Source: Rheinheimera pleomorphica (GTDB taxonomy: Bacteria > Pseudomonadota > Gammaproteobacteria > Enterobacterales > Alteromonadaceae). From it: a stretch of 64,000 nucleotides of DNA. Location: assembly GCF_011634895.1 (NCBI RefSeq), contig NZ_SIRR01000005.1, positions 62,001 to 126,000 of the forward strand, read 5' to 3'. Positions 8,539 to 18,400 of this stretch are shown one piece after another (position 1 is the stretch's first letter; every line of letters begins with the position of its first letter). A program made the position numbers and the translations under genes. A model generated the notes under the pieces. The model saw only the letters and a program-made list of their open reading frames with translations. It ran no database searches and was not told the DNA's origin.

Positions 8539-9456
8539 ATGAAAATTGCGATTTTATCGCGTAATGCAGAACTGTATTCCACCAAACGTCTGGTTGAAGC
8601 CGCCACGGCCCGCGGCCATGAGGTGCAGGTAATAGACCCGCTTACCTGTTACATTAACGTTAACCGGATTAAATCCTCGATTCACCACAAAGGTGAAGCC
8701 TTAGAAGGCTTTGATGCTGTGATCCCACGTATCGGCGCCTCTATTACCTTTTACGGTACCGCTGTGCTACGTCAGTTTGAGATGATGGGGGTATACAGCT
8801 TAAATGAGTCTGTCGCCATTAGCCGGGCCCGCGACAAACTGCGCAGCCTGCAGCTGCTGGCGCGTCAAGGTATAGGCCTGCCGGTAACCGGTTTTGCCGA
8901 CAAACCCGGCGATATCCCCGACTTAATTGATATGGTTGGCGGTGCACCTTTGGTGATCAAATTGCTTGAAGGCACTCAGGGTATCGGCGTAGTACTGGCC
9001 GAAACCCGCACCGCAGCAGAAAGCGTGATTGAAGCCTTTATGGGCTTAAATGCCAATATCCTAGTACAGGAATATATCCGTGAGGCCAACGGCGCCGATA
9101 TCCGCTGCTTTGTCGTGGGCAACAAGGTCGTCGCCGCCATGAAACGTCAGGCCAAGGCCGGTGAGTTTCGCTCTAATCTGCACCGCGGCGGCACGGCATC
9201 CACGGTGCGGCTAAGTAAGGATGAACGCAGTACCGCGATACGTGCAGCAAAAACCATGGGCTTAAATGTGGCCGGCGTTGATTTACTGCGCTCTAACCAT
9301 GGCCCTGTGGTTATGGAAGTAAACAGCTCACCGGGCTTAGAAGGCATAGAAGCGGCCACCGATAAAGATATCGCCGCGCTGACCATTGCTTTTTTAGAGC
9401 AGAAAGTGGCCGCGCATAAAACACGGCGTAAACTCAATACCAAAGGAACCGGCTAA
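8539..9456 (+). CDS. rimK: RimK, ATP-grasp alpha-L-glutamate ligase
   Basis: A 305-residue ATP-grasp ligase, about the size of enteric RimK, which adds glutamates to the C terminus of ribosomal protein S6 and can make poly-alpha-glutamate. The ATG at 8539 has GGAG 5-8 bases upstream and gives the canonical [24 protein letters not shown]-grasp features follow: [19 protein letters not shown] (nucleotide-binding loop), [22 protein letters not shown], and [14 protein letters not shown] (metal ligands). The downstream gene begins within the rimK stop codon, so the two are translationally coupled. A 100-bp leader after mgtE shows no clear terminator, so read-through from the Mg2+ transporter genes is possible. 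Confidence 0.95.
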   Translation: MKIAILSRNAELYSTKRLVEAATARGHEVQVIDPLTCYINVNRIKSSIHHKGEALEGFDAVIPRIGASITFYGTAVLRQFEMMGVYSLNESVAISRARDKLRSLQLLARQGIGLPVTGFADKPGDIPDLIDMVGGAPLVIKLLEGTQGIGVVLAETRTAAESVIEAFMGLNANILVQEYIREANGADIRCFVVGNKVVAAMKRQAKAGEFRSNLHRGGTASTVRLSKDERSTAIRAAKTMGLNVAGVDLLRSNHGPVVMEVNSSPGLEGIEAATDKDIAALTIAFLEQKVAAHKTRRKLNTKGTG

Positions 9457-10511
9457 TGCAAACAGGCAGCAGAGCAGCCTTTGTGCTGGGCAACAGCACT
9501 ATTCCACCCGGTAGCCGTGCCGTAGTGGATATTCCGTTTGGCAAATTGTATACCCACACTGAGCTGAATATCGGCGCCCATGTTATTCATGGCCGCAAAG
9601 ACGGGCCTGTGCTGCTGGTTGCCGCGGCACTGCATGGTGATGAAATTAATGGCGTGGAAATATGCCGCCGCCTGCTAAAACTGCCAAGACTGAACCAACT
9701 AAAAGGCACCCTGGTAGTGGTGCCGATAGTGAACACTTACGGCTTTGTGCAACAGTCGCGTTATTTACCAGACCGGCGCGACTTAAACCGCAGCTTTCCC
9801 GGCAGTGAGAAAGGCTCGTTAGGCAGCCGGATGGCGTTTCAGTTTACCGATAAAATTTTAAAAAACTGTACGCATGCCATCGACTTGCACACCGGAGCTA
9901 TTCACCGTTCAAATTTGCCGCAGGTGCGGGCCAGCGCAAAAGATAAGATGGCACTGCGCATGGCAGAAGTGTTTAACGCGCCGATTATTATTAAAGCGGC
10001 CAGCCGGGAGGGCACCATGCGCGGCACCGCGAACACTCTGGGCATTCCCATTTTATTGTACGAAGCCGGCGAAGCGCTGCGCTTTGATGAACAGGCAATA
10101 AATGTGGGCGTGCGTGGTATTTTAAACGTCATGACCGACCTGGGTATGCTACGCGCCGGGCGCAAACGGCCGAACACCAAATCGTTATTTTCGAAAAAGA
10201 GCAGCTGGGTTAGGGCTGAGCACGACGGCATAGCACGTTATTACGTCACCCTGGGCCAGACGGTAAAACCGGGTGATATCTTGGCGCATATCTACTCACC
10301 CTATTCTGACTTTGAAGTGGCTGTACAGGCCAGCTTTGCTGGTATTGTTATCGGCCGCAATAACCTGCCGTTAGTCAATGAAGGTGAGGCGCTGTTCCAT
10401 GTGGCTGAAGTCAGCTCTTTGGCTGAAGCAGAGAAAACCCTGGATGCAATAAATGATGAAGTGGATAACGCCATGCCACCGGTGCTGGGCGAAGAATATG
10501 GCGTTGTCTGA
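9456..10511 (+). CDS. AstE/AspA-type zinc carboxypeptidase-like hydrolase coupled to rimK
   Basis: A 351-residue protein of the succinylglutamate desuccinylase/aspartoacylase family, which has the zinc carboxypeptidase fold. The zinc ligands are visible: HGDE with His60 and Glu63, and His145 in AIDLHTG. The SREGTMRGTANTLGIPILLYEAGE stretch probably supplies the catalytic glutamate. A C-terminal barrel (about 260-335; ILAHIYSPYSDFEVAVQASFAG) resembles that of aspartoacylase relatives. It is neither AstE nor AspA by context, since no arginine-catabolism genes are near. Its ATG overlaps the rimK TAA by one base, so a role on glutamylated products or in the RimK pathway is plausible but unproven. 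Confidence 0.85.
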   Translation: MQTGSRAAFVLGNSTIPPGSRAVVDIPFGKLYTHTELNIGAHVIHGRKDGPVLLVAAALHGDEINGVEICRRLLKLPRLNQLKGTLVVVPIVNTYGFVQQSRYLPDRRDLNRSFPGSEKGSLGSRMAFQFTDKILKNCTHAIDLHTGAIHRSNLPQVRASAKDKMALRMAEVFNAPIIIKAASREGTMRGTANTLGIPILLYEAGEALRFDEQAINVGVRGILNVMTDLGMLRAGRKRPNTKSLFSKKSSWVRAEHDGIARYYVTLGQTVKPGDILAHIYSPYSDFEVAVQASFAGIVIGRNNLPLVNEGEALFHVAEVSSLAEAEKTLDAINDEVDNAMPPVLGEEYGVV

Positions 10512-10526
10512 CGCGGTAATAGCCGC

Positions 10527-11288
10527 CTAGTCTTTTTGCACCACGACATCATAAGCGCTTAACGCCGGCAGCCGCTGCTGCAGCTGTTGCTCTATTTTAT
10601 CCAGCTCTTGCATGCGCTGGCAAAACAGCGCCGATTTTGCCTCCAGCTCGACAGCCTTGGCGTCCAGGCCCAGATTAATTTTATCTACCAGCTCGCCTAC
10701 TGATTGCCACTCCTGATTATCACTGCGCTCAAAGTTACTGTCAGAGTGGCGCAATGCATCACGCAGCGCCCCCCAAACGGCGCCGACAGTATGCCGGGCC
10801 AGATTATCCAGTTGCGGCTTAAGCTCGCCGTGCAAAAAATAATCCAGCTCGTTCAGACTTTGCGGTGCCAGATAAAAATGCTCGTTAGTACGCACAAAAC
10901 GCGACATCCACTGAAAGGTCGTCTCGCGCACCAGCTCCCGCCACTCGGCCTGCTGTGCTTTGCTGCCAATACCGGTAAACATCGCCTCAATACTGGACAA
11001 ACCCAGTTCAACACCGTCTACGGCAATACTAACAATTTCAGGTACAAATTTACGTAAACCCTGGCTGTACTGGAATAACAATTCTGTGTCTTGTGTGGTT
11101 AACGTTATCCACTCACCGCGGATAAACAATTGCTTATCGCCGTTGATCTGCACATGGGTACGGTTATTCTGCAAGATGCGGATATGCTCAGGCGCTATTA
11201 ATACGCCATGTGCAAAAGCCATATTACACTCGGCAGCAGCTAGACTATGGCTACATAACAGCAGGCTGAGTAATACTTTCAGTTTCAT
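10527..11288 (-). CDS. YggN-like exported protein (DUF2884)
   Basis: A 253-residue protein with a cleavable signal peptide (MKLKVLLSLLLCSHSLAAAEC) that resembles the DUF2884/YggN family of periplasmic proteins of unknown function. Visible are an N-terminal beta-rich part (ECNMAFAHGVLIAPEHIRI, VQINGDKQLFIRGEWITL), a middle helical region and a C-terminal stretch of coiled-coil character (ELEAKSALFCQRMQELDKIEQQLQQRL). Two cysteines, one just after the signal and one near residue 222, could form a disulfide. In enterics yggN lies in the rdgB-hemW region; here it is about 10 kb from those genes. It is convergent with the AstE-like gene, 15 bp apart. Function unknown. Confidence 0.75.
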   Translation of the reverse strand: MKLKVLLSLLLCSHSLAAAECNMAFAHGVLIAPEHIRILQNNRTHVQINGDKQLFIRGEWITLTTQDTELLFQYSQGLRKFVPEIVSIAVDGVELGLSSIEAMFTGIGSKAQQAEWRELVRETTFQWMSRFVRTNEHFYLAPQSLNELDYFLHGELKPQLDNLARHTVGAVWGALRDALRHSDSNFERSDNQEWQSVGELVDKINLGLDAKAVELEAKSALFCQRMQELDKIEQQLQQRLPALSAYDVVVQKD

Positions 11289-11386
11289 GAGTCGGGCCCG
11301 ATGATCACACTGGCATTAAGTGTACGCCCGACAGCCGCTAAGCACAGGGCCTGATACCGCAGCAGTACGGCCGGCTATCGAAAATA

Positions 11387-13045
11387 TCACAGGAATGGCT
11401 CTATCGCCGGGCTGCCATCGATCAGCAATATCTTCGATGGCCCATATTCGCGCCGGCTACGGATCAAATCTTTACCAAAATGCACTTCCACTGCGGAAAA
11501 CAGTTGCTGACGCGCAACGATTAACGTCGCGTCCAGTTTTTCGCGCCGCTGCGTCTCCAGCAATTTCACATCTTCAATCAATGCCAGCGCAACGTCACGA
11601 TGCTCTTCAAACTGGTGCTGCAATTCCTGTTTACGGCTTTCTATCTGGGCATTACCTTCTATTTTTTTCAGCTTCTCCAGTTGCTCACGAATATCCTGCA
11701 TGTCTTTTTTCGCTGCACTGATACTGGTACGCAATACTTCCTGCTTCTGCGCTATAGGGTCTACCAGACGGTTAAGCTCAATTAAAATATTGCTGCTCGA
11801 CGGCGCCCCCAGATTACCGGTGTAAATACCGTAATCCAGATAAAAATAGCCACCTATCACCTTGCCATTCGGGTTGTCTTCCGGCCCGGCATACACCTTG
11901 GCCGCGGCAACGGCACAATGCATCATCTGCTTGTTAATGTAGACATTGCCATCACAGCTTAACCTGGCATATTGGGCAATATTACATTGAATATCGCCCT
12001 TCGCTTTCAGTTCAGTACTGTATTGGCTGTCCTTTTCCGCCGTGGCTATCTGATGGCCAATAATAGAACCGCCAATTTTAATGTCGCCGCCGGCTTCAAT
12101 CAGGGTGCCTTCAACAAAGCCTTTAACAAACACATTACCACCGGCAATCACTTTCATGCCTTCGGTTACATCGCCGTTAACCACCACCGAGCCTTTAAAA
12201 ATAATATGCCCGGTCGCCAGATCGACATTTTTAACGCTGAACACTTCATCGACAGTGGCCCCATTGTCAATGACCCGGGGCAAACCATCACGCGCAGCGA
12301 CCAGTAAATCGGTATCGGCAGCCGATAATTCTGCACCTTCGGCCAGATTCCATTCCACTACCTGCCCGGGTACCGCAGCGATAGCCGAACCGGTAACGGT
12401 CATGCCATCAACACCCGCTGTCGGAGGATGGCGGCGCATTAAGGTGTCGCCGCTACGTACTGCAGGAATAACACCAAAATCGCGCAGATCGGCTTTTTCT
12501 TCAGATTGCACCAAAGGTTTATTGCGCCGGCTTTGCATTTCTGGGATCAGCGGTTCAAAGCGTGAGTTCTCGCCATGTACCACCGGCCTGCCGCGCGCAA
12601 TCACCAGTTTTACTTTGCTGCCAGGCTCGGCCTTACTGGCATGGCTAACCAATTTGATAATATGCTCTTTGCTAAAGCCAAATACGATACCGGCTTCCTG
12701 CGCACTTTTTACCAACGCATTGGCCGAGACCGGCGCGCCGCCCCAGGCCGCAGTAATGATAGCAGCGGCCGACATTTGATCATCGGCAATGTTAAAACTG
12801 ATCTCGGCATCACGCTTTTCAGCTATACGATATGTCAGCAGTGCGCCTTCAGGCTGCAGCTTTTCTTTAATTTTTTGCTGGATTTGTTGGTACTCTACCA
12901 ACAAATTGGTGATTTGATCCTGAATAATCAGGCAACGGCCAAAACCGGCGGCCTGCAGCTGGGTATTTACGTCATGCGCACTGAGTGCGTCAAGCGTCAC
13001 TGGCACGGCTATTTTTATACTATTGTTGTGCTCGGTAAATTGCAT
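11387..13045 (-). CDS. FapA/DUF342 family protein
   Basis: A 552-residue protein of the DUF342 family, which includes the polar flagellar assembly protein FapA and bactofilin-like beta-helical proteins. It has an N-terminal alpha/beta region (1-170), then the hallmark central segment: PAVRSGDTLMRRHPPTAGVDG followed by a repetitive right-handed beta-helix (FKGSVVVNGDVTEGMKVIAGG, VFVKGFVEGTLIEAGGDIKIG, GDIQCNIAQYARLSCDGNVYI), and a C-terminal coiled coil (about 435-515). In Vibrio and Shewanella relatives FapA helps target flagellar regulators to the pole. There are no flagellar assembly genes beside it here, so that role is an extrapolation. It is likely cytoplasmic and self-assembling. Confidence 0.85.
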   Translation of the reverse strand: MQFTEHNNSIKIAVPVTLDALSAHDVNTQLQAAGFGRCLIIQDQITNLLVEYQQIQQKIKEKLQPEGALLTYRIAEKRDAEISFNIADDQMSAAAIITAAWGGAPVSANALVKSAQEAGIVFGFSKEHIIKLVSHASKAEPGSKVKLVIARGRPVVHGENSRFEPLIPEMQSRRNKPLVQSEEKADLRDFGVIPAVRSGDTLMRRHPPTAGVDGMTVTGSAIAAVPGQVVEWNLAEGAELSAADTDLLVAARDGLPRVIDNGATVDEVFSVKNVDLATGHIIFKGSVVVNGDVTEGMKVIAGGNVFVKGFVEGTLIEAGGDIKIGGSIIGHQIATAEKDSQYSTELKAKGDIQCNIAQYARLSCDGNVYINKQMMHCAVAAAKVYAGPEDNPNGKVIGGYFYLDYGIYTGNLGAPSSSNILIELNRLVDPIAQKQEVLRTSISAAKKDMQDIREQLEKLKKIEGNAQIESRKQELQHQFEEHRDVALALIEDVKLLETQRREKLDATLIVARQQLFSAVEVHFGKDLIRSRREYGPSKILLIDGSPAIEPFL

Positions 13046-13152
13046 AAGGCTTCACACTGTTAATTACTGCACGTAAGCTCAGCTAATGAAACAAATAACC
13101 GGCGCAAAGGCAAGCCCTGATTAATACTGCAGGGCCATTTAGCCTGATAATA

Positions 13153-13488
13153 TTAAATATAGTTTTCCTGGTGAATACGAATAAACAAGTCTGTACCTTT
13201 TTTACTGTAATCCACTTTATATTCTTTATTATTAATTGCCTGAATAAATAACAGCGTTTTCACTTCGCCAAACACGTCAGAACTGGAAATGTCGACCACC
13301 TCCATATAACGCTCTTTGGCTTCTGCGCGGTTGGCAGGAACACTTTCAGTGAACAGTTTAACGCCATGCCGGGTGACAATAATATTTGGATCATCATCAT
13401 CATTCACCACAACCAAATCTAGCTTTTTGTTTTTGTGGATCAAGGTGTTACGACCGCTAACCAAAAAAGGCTTTTCGTAATTATTCAT
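13153..13488 (-). CDS. Small hypothetical protein of unknown function, AT-rich gene
   Basis: A 111-residue protein I do not recognise. No signal peptide or membrane segment is visible. It is rich in lysine, asparagine and valine, with an acidic VVNDDDDPN turn around residues 27-35, and seems to alternate short beta strands (KKLDLVVVNDDD, PNIIVTRHGVKLF, KTLLFIQAINNKEYKVDYS). The length and regular codon structure support a real gene, and it sits in a line of co-oriented genes between the DUF2982-like and FapA-like genes. Its base composition is visibly more AT-rich than its neighbours', which may indicate transfer or weak expression. A weak hairpin (GCCCTG/CAGGGC, 13114-13135) follows it. Function unknown. 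Confidence 0.65.
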   Translation of the reverse strand: MNNYEKPFLVSGRNTLIHKNKKLDLVVVNDDDDPNIIVTRHGVKLFTESVPANRAEAKERYMEVVDISSSDVFGEVKTLLFIQAINNKEYKVDYSKKGTDLFIRIHQENYI

Positions 13489-13547
13489 TTACTACCCTGC
13501 TAAACCTGTGATAATGCCAATATTATGATACAGACGGCCCAGAGTGT

Positions 13548-14222
13548 CTAGGTGACTGTATTTTGTATTAATTGTAGTCTGGCCTGATTAATTTGCCGAC
13601 ATAATTGCTCTGCGTCATGCTCAGCCAGACTTACCGGAATAAACACGTCAAACCCGGTTTGGCTGTTTAACCTTTGCATGCGCCAGGCAAAAGCCGCCTT
13701 AATGCCATTATACTGTTGCCGCTTCGTACTAAAATTGTCACCTTCAGCCAGTAACTCACTGGCACACTGACCATCGCTGCAGCCCTGGCGCACAGCGGCA
13801 ATATACAATGCCCGCTGCTCCGTCATAATCCGCACGGCTAAACGCGGGGGCAATTGTTGCAAAAAGCTGTCATAGTCTGTCAGCCTGAAGGCGATAAACG
13901 CCATACCTTGTTGGTTATACTGCGGTATACCACTGTACAGAAAGCCATGCCAAGGCAATACCCAGCTGCCATGGCGGTGCTGATAGCGTACGCCAGCCTT
14001 GTCATACTGCAAAAAATATTTTGGCTGCGCCAATTTCGCCCAGCCAGCAAACACACCCAAACCGGCAGCAACTATCGCCAGTGCATGCCAGACAGCCAAC
14101 TGCTCTAACCACTGTAAACTGAGTAGCAACACCAATAATATGGCGCCGCTGATTAACATCAGGCTGGCACCACCCCGGCTTTCTGCCCCTTGAATTTGTA
14201 CTGTCTGCATCTGCTTTTGCAC
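13548..14222 (-). CDS. Inner-membrane protein, DUF2982-like
   Basis: A 224-residue protein with two adjacent N-terminal membrane helices (SLMLISGAILLVLLLSLQWL and WHALAIVAAGLGVFAGWAKL) and a cytoplasmic remainder with a PH-like start (YFLQYDKAGVRYQHRHGSWVLPW). The order and size fit the DUF2982 family of Alteromonadales and Vibrionales, for which no function is known; I assign the family from memory of that pattern with moderate confidence. The C-terminal part has two cysteines (QGCSDGQCASELL) close together. It is the most upstream gene of a minus-strand run of four, 59 bp from the next, and is divergent from the RND efflux operon. Confidence 0.65.
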   Translation of the reverse strand: MQKQMQTVQIQGAESRGGASLMLISGAILLVLLLSLQWLEQLAVWHALAIVAAGLGVFAGWAKLAQPKYFLQYDKAGVRYQHRHGSWVLPWHGFLYSGIPQYNQQGMAFIAFRLTDYDSFLQQLPPRLAVRIMTEQRALYIAAVRQGCSDGQCASELLAEGDNFSTKRQQYNGIKAAFAWRMQRLNSQTGFDVFIPVSLAEHDAEQLCRQINQARLQLIQNTVT

Positions 14223-14422
14223 TTTGTCACCCCTGTGGGTTTTCGATGACAGGAGATCCGTAAAAGTTCCACAGCCACACTGTACATCTTGCCGTCAATC
14301 TGCGCAAACCCATGCGGCTAAATCGACCAACGCCTACAGCATTGCGATAACAGGAAATCTAAACCGCCGTTTCTTCCATACAATAAGGCTGGATTTCTTA
14401 TTAGCGGTTACATGGGGTTACT

Positions 14423-15475
14423 GTGGCAAAATTACATTCAAAACTGATCTGGTTTATCCTGATCGCGCTGGCGCTCTTTGTCGGCTATCTGTACTGGGCG
14501 CCCAGCCAGCAATCTGAAGCCCGACGCGGTCCGGCCAGTGTAGCGGTAAGTACTGCCAAAGTTGAAACCAAAGCCATGATCCGCAGTGTCAGTTCGCTTG
14601 GCACCGGCATTTCTAATAATTCGATTACGCTGATATCCCCCACCAGTGACTTTATTACCGAGCTAAATGTACGCGAAGGCAAACGGGTGCAAAAAGGTGA
14701 CGTCATTGCCCGGCTGCATGATGTTGAAGAGCGTGCCAGAGTGACCGAGCTGGAGGGCATTTTGGAAGATCAGAAGCGCCAGCTGGCGCGACTGAAAAAC
14801 CTGGCAACCACCCAGGCCACCGCCCAGTCTTTGTTGGATGAGCAACAAACCAAGGTTAATACCACTTTAGCACAGCTGGATATTGCCAAAGCCCAACTGG
14901 CTGAGATGATCATCAGCGCACCTTTTGACGGCTATCTAGGCCTGCGTCAGGTCAGTGAAGGTGCTTATATTAATGCCGGCACCGTGATCACTACGCTGGA
15001 CGATTTGAGCACCTTACGTGTTGCCTTCAGCGTTGCCGAGCATTATCTGGCCGACATTAAAGTAGGTATGCCACTAAGCGTAACTAACGCCGCTTACGGT
15101 GAGGTGCGTTTTAACGGCAAGGTAAGTGCGGTAGATACCCGGCTCGACCCGGTAACCCGCACCGTAACCGTGCATGGCGCACTGCCCAACAGCGATTTAC
15201 GCCTGCGCCCCGGTATGCTGCTAAATGTCAAACTGGAGCTGGATAACCGCATGGCAATGCAAATTTCCGAAAAAGCGCTGGTACCGCAACAGCAAAAGCA
15301 ATTTGTGTATAAAGTGGATGCCGACAACAAGGTGCAGCAGGTTGAAGTGACTATCGGCCAGCGCATTCCGGGCTGGGTCGAAATTTTATCCGGCCTGGAA
15401 GAAGGCGATGAGGTGGTGGTAGAAGGCATTCAGAAACTGCGCTCAGGCCTGACGATTAACCGGGTCGGAGGTTAA
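14423..15475 (+). CDS. RND efflux periplasmic adaptor (membrane fusion protein)
   Basis: A 350-residue adaptor of the HlyD/AcrA superfamily, on the short side and closest in layout to MexH/VexA-type proteins. It has one uncleaved N-terminal membrane anchor (LIWFILIALALFVGYLYW), no lipobox, the lipoyl-like half motifs (ISPTSDFITELNVREGKRVQKGDVI and AEMIISAPFDGYLGLRQVSEG), a helical hairpin between them (about 100-150), and a C-terminal beta-barrel plus membrane-proximal domain. The start is GTG at 14423 with GGGG 7-10 bases before it. The RND pump gene begins 2 bp after the stop. It bridges the pump to an outer-membrane channel, which is not encoded nearby. Confidence 0.92.
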   Translation: MAKLHSKLIWFILIALALFVGYLYWAPSQQSEARRGPASVAVSTAKVETKAMIRSVSSLGTGISNNSITLISPTSDFITELNVREGKRVQKGDVIARLHDVEERARVTELEGILEDQKRQLARLKNLATTQATAQSLLDEQQTKVNTTLAQLDIAKAQLAEMIISAPFDGYLGLRQVSEGAYINAGTVITTLDDLSTLRVAFSVAEHYLADIKVGMPLSVTNAAYGEVRFNGKVSAVDTRLDPVTRTVTVHGALPNSDLRLRPGMLLNVKLELDNRMAMQISEKALVPQQQKQFVYKVDADNKVQQVEVTIGQRIPGWVEILSGLEEGDEVVVEGIQKLRSGLTINRVGG

Positions 15476-15477
15476 GC

Positions 15478-18400
15478 ATGTGGTTATCTGATACCTCGGT
15501 TAAACGGCCGGTATTTGCCAGCGTCGTCAATTTGCTGCTGGTGGTATTTGGCATTGTTTGCTTTAGTATGCTGCCGCTGCGGGAATATCCGGATATTGAC
15601 ACCCCTATTGTTAGTATCAGTACGAACTACCCCGGCGCCTCGGCCGAGATTGTTGAATCGAAAATTACCCAACTGCTGGAAGATCGCATCAGTGGTGTTG
15701 AAGGCATAAAAAATATTAACTCTACCAGCCGCAATGGTCGCTCGAATATATCTATCGAGTTTAATGTTGAACGCGATATTGATTCGGCTGCCAATGACGT
15801 GCGCGACCGCGTATCGCGGGCCCTGAACAACTTACCGGATCAGGCCGACCCGCCAGAAGTCTCCAAAGCCAGTGATGATGAAGATACCATCGCCTGGTTT
15901 GTGTTAAACAGCGAAACCATGACTTCACTGGAGCTGACCGATTATGCTGACCGCTATATTGTCGAGCGTTTTTCGGTGGTTGACGGTGTCGCCCGCCTGC
16001 AACTGGGCGGTGCCCGGGATTATGCGATGCGTATCTGGCTGGACCGTGACGCCATGGCATCGCGCGGCGTTACCGTGCAGGATATTGAGAACGTGCTGCG
16101 CGCAGAAAACGTCGAATTGCCCGCCGGTAACATTAAATCAGACGAGCGCGATTTTACCGTCCGCGTGATCCGCAGTTATAAAACTCAGGATGACTTTCGC
16201 AAACTGGTCATTAAGCGTGGCAGTAATAATTATCTGGTGCGGCTGGGCGAAGTCGCGGATGTCTTGCTTACCGCTGAGAACGAAGAAAGCGAGTTCCGTG
16301 GTGACGGCAAAAACCTGCTCGGTATCGGTATTATTAAGCAGTCAAAGGCCAATACGCTGGAAGTTGTGCAAGCTGCCCGGGCCGAGATGGAACGCATTAA
16401 GCAAACCTTGCCTGCCGGTACTACCATAGAGCCGGGCTACGATTCCTCACTGTTTATCGCGGAATCGATTAAAGAAGTGTACAACACGCTGGCCATCGCC
16501 ATGGTGCTGGTGGTGGTGGTGATCTTTTTATTCCTCGGTAATATCCGCGCCACCTTTATTCCGGCGGTAACAGTACCGGTGGCACTGGTAGCGGCAGTCA
16601 CCGTATTGTTTGCGCTGGATTTTTCAGTAAACCTGCTCACCTTACTGGCCATGGTGCTGGCAATAGGTCTGGTGGTGGATGACTCTATCGTGGTACTGGA
16701 AAACATCTACCGCCGCATAGAGCTGGGCGAACATCCGCTGGTGGCCTCTTACCGCGGTGCCCGCGAAGTGGGCTTTGCCGTTGTCGCCACCACCCTGGTG
16801 TTAATTTCTGTATTTGTGCCCTTGGTGTTTATGCAAGGCCAGCTGGGTAAGCTGTTTACCGAATTTGCCCTGGCCATCGCTGCGGCCGTGGCGTTTTCCA
16901 GCGTTACTGCCTTAACGCTATCCCCCATGCTGTGCAGTAAACTACTAACGCACCAAAAACGCGAAAGCAAGTTAGGCTTGTGGTTACATGCCGCCTTTCA
17001 TAAGCTTGAAGCCGCTTACCGGCGCCAGCTGGATGTGGTTTGTGCGACACGCTGGCCGGTAATGGTGGTGGTTGCGCTGTGTTTTGTTGCCAGTTATCTG
17101 CTGGTAAAACTGCTACCCAGCGAGCTGGCGCCACCGGAAGACCGCGGCACATTTTTCGTTATGATGAGTCCGGCCGAAGGGGCCAGCTATGCCAGCAACA
17201 GCCGTAATATGCGCCTGATTGAAGACGTCCTGATGCCTTATTATCAACAAGGCGAGTTTAACCGTTTACTGGTGCGGGTACCCGGCTGGGGCAATAGTGG
17301 CGGTGTCGCCATTGTTGGCACCGAAAACTGGCACAATGGCAAGCGCCGTACGCAGGAGCTGATGGGCGAAGTGGGCCAAAAACTGAACGAGATCCCCGAT
17401 GTACGTGCTTTTACCTTTATGCGCAGTGGCTTAGGTGGCAGCGGCGGCGGCGGCCGGCCCATTCAGTTTGTGTTGCAGGGTAACACTTATGAAGAGCTGG
17501 CACGCTGGCGCGATATTGTTATTAGCAAGGCAGCAGAAAACCCGAATATTCTGATGTTGGACCACGATTACAAAGAAACGGTACCGCAGGTATTGGTCGA
17601 TATTAATACCGAGCGCGCCGGCGATTTGGGTATTTCGGTTGGCGCTATCGGCCGCTCCCTTGAGGCGATGCTGGGCGGACGCCGCGTTACTACCTTCCTC
17701 GACCGCGGTAAAGAGTATGACGTGATTATTGAAGGACTGGATGATGACTTCACCGCCCCCGGCAGTATCACGAATGTCTACTTACGCTCTGAAACGTCCG
17801 GCCAACTTATTCCGTTGGATAATCTGGTCACCTTACGCGAAGAGGCAACCTCTTCCAGCCTGAACCGCTATAACCGTATGCGCAGTATTACGCTTACCGC
17901 CAGTATGGCGCCAGGTTATAGCCTGGGTGAAGCGCTGGAGTATCTGGAAAACATTGTTAAAACCGAAATTCAGGACACGGTAGGCATTGACTACAAAGGC
18001 GAGTCCCTGCTGTTTCAGGAAAGTGGCAGCTCTACGCTGATGGTGTTTATTCTGGCGTTACTGATCACCTATCTGGTGCTGGCGGCGCAGTTTGAAAGCT
18101 TTGTTCACCCGCTGGTGATCCTGATCACCGTACCGCTGGGATTGGTAGGCGCTTTATCTGGTCTGTACTTTACCGGCATGAGCCTGAACATATACAGCCA
18201 GATTGGTTTAGTGATGCTGATTGGTCTGGTGGCAAAAAATGGCATCCTGATTGTCGAATTTGCCAACCAGCTACGCGATGCCGGCGTTGAGTTTAGTCAG
18301 GCGATAAAACAAGCTGCCAGCCAGCGCCTGCGGCCCATCGTCATGACCGCCTTTACCACGGCAATGAGCAGCATACCGCTGATTGTCGCCTCAGGGCCGG

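Noticed and set aside
12081-12779. A 232-codon open frame on the plus strand
   Set aside because: It is antisense to the well-supported FapA/DUF342 gene, its translation is Pro/Thr/Ser-rich with no domain pattern, and it lacks a ribosome-binding site.
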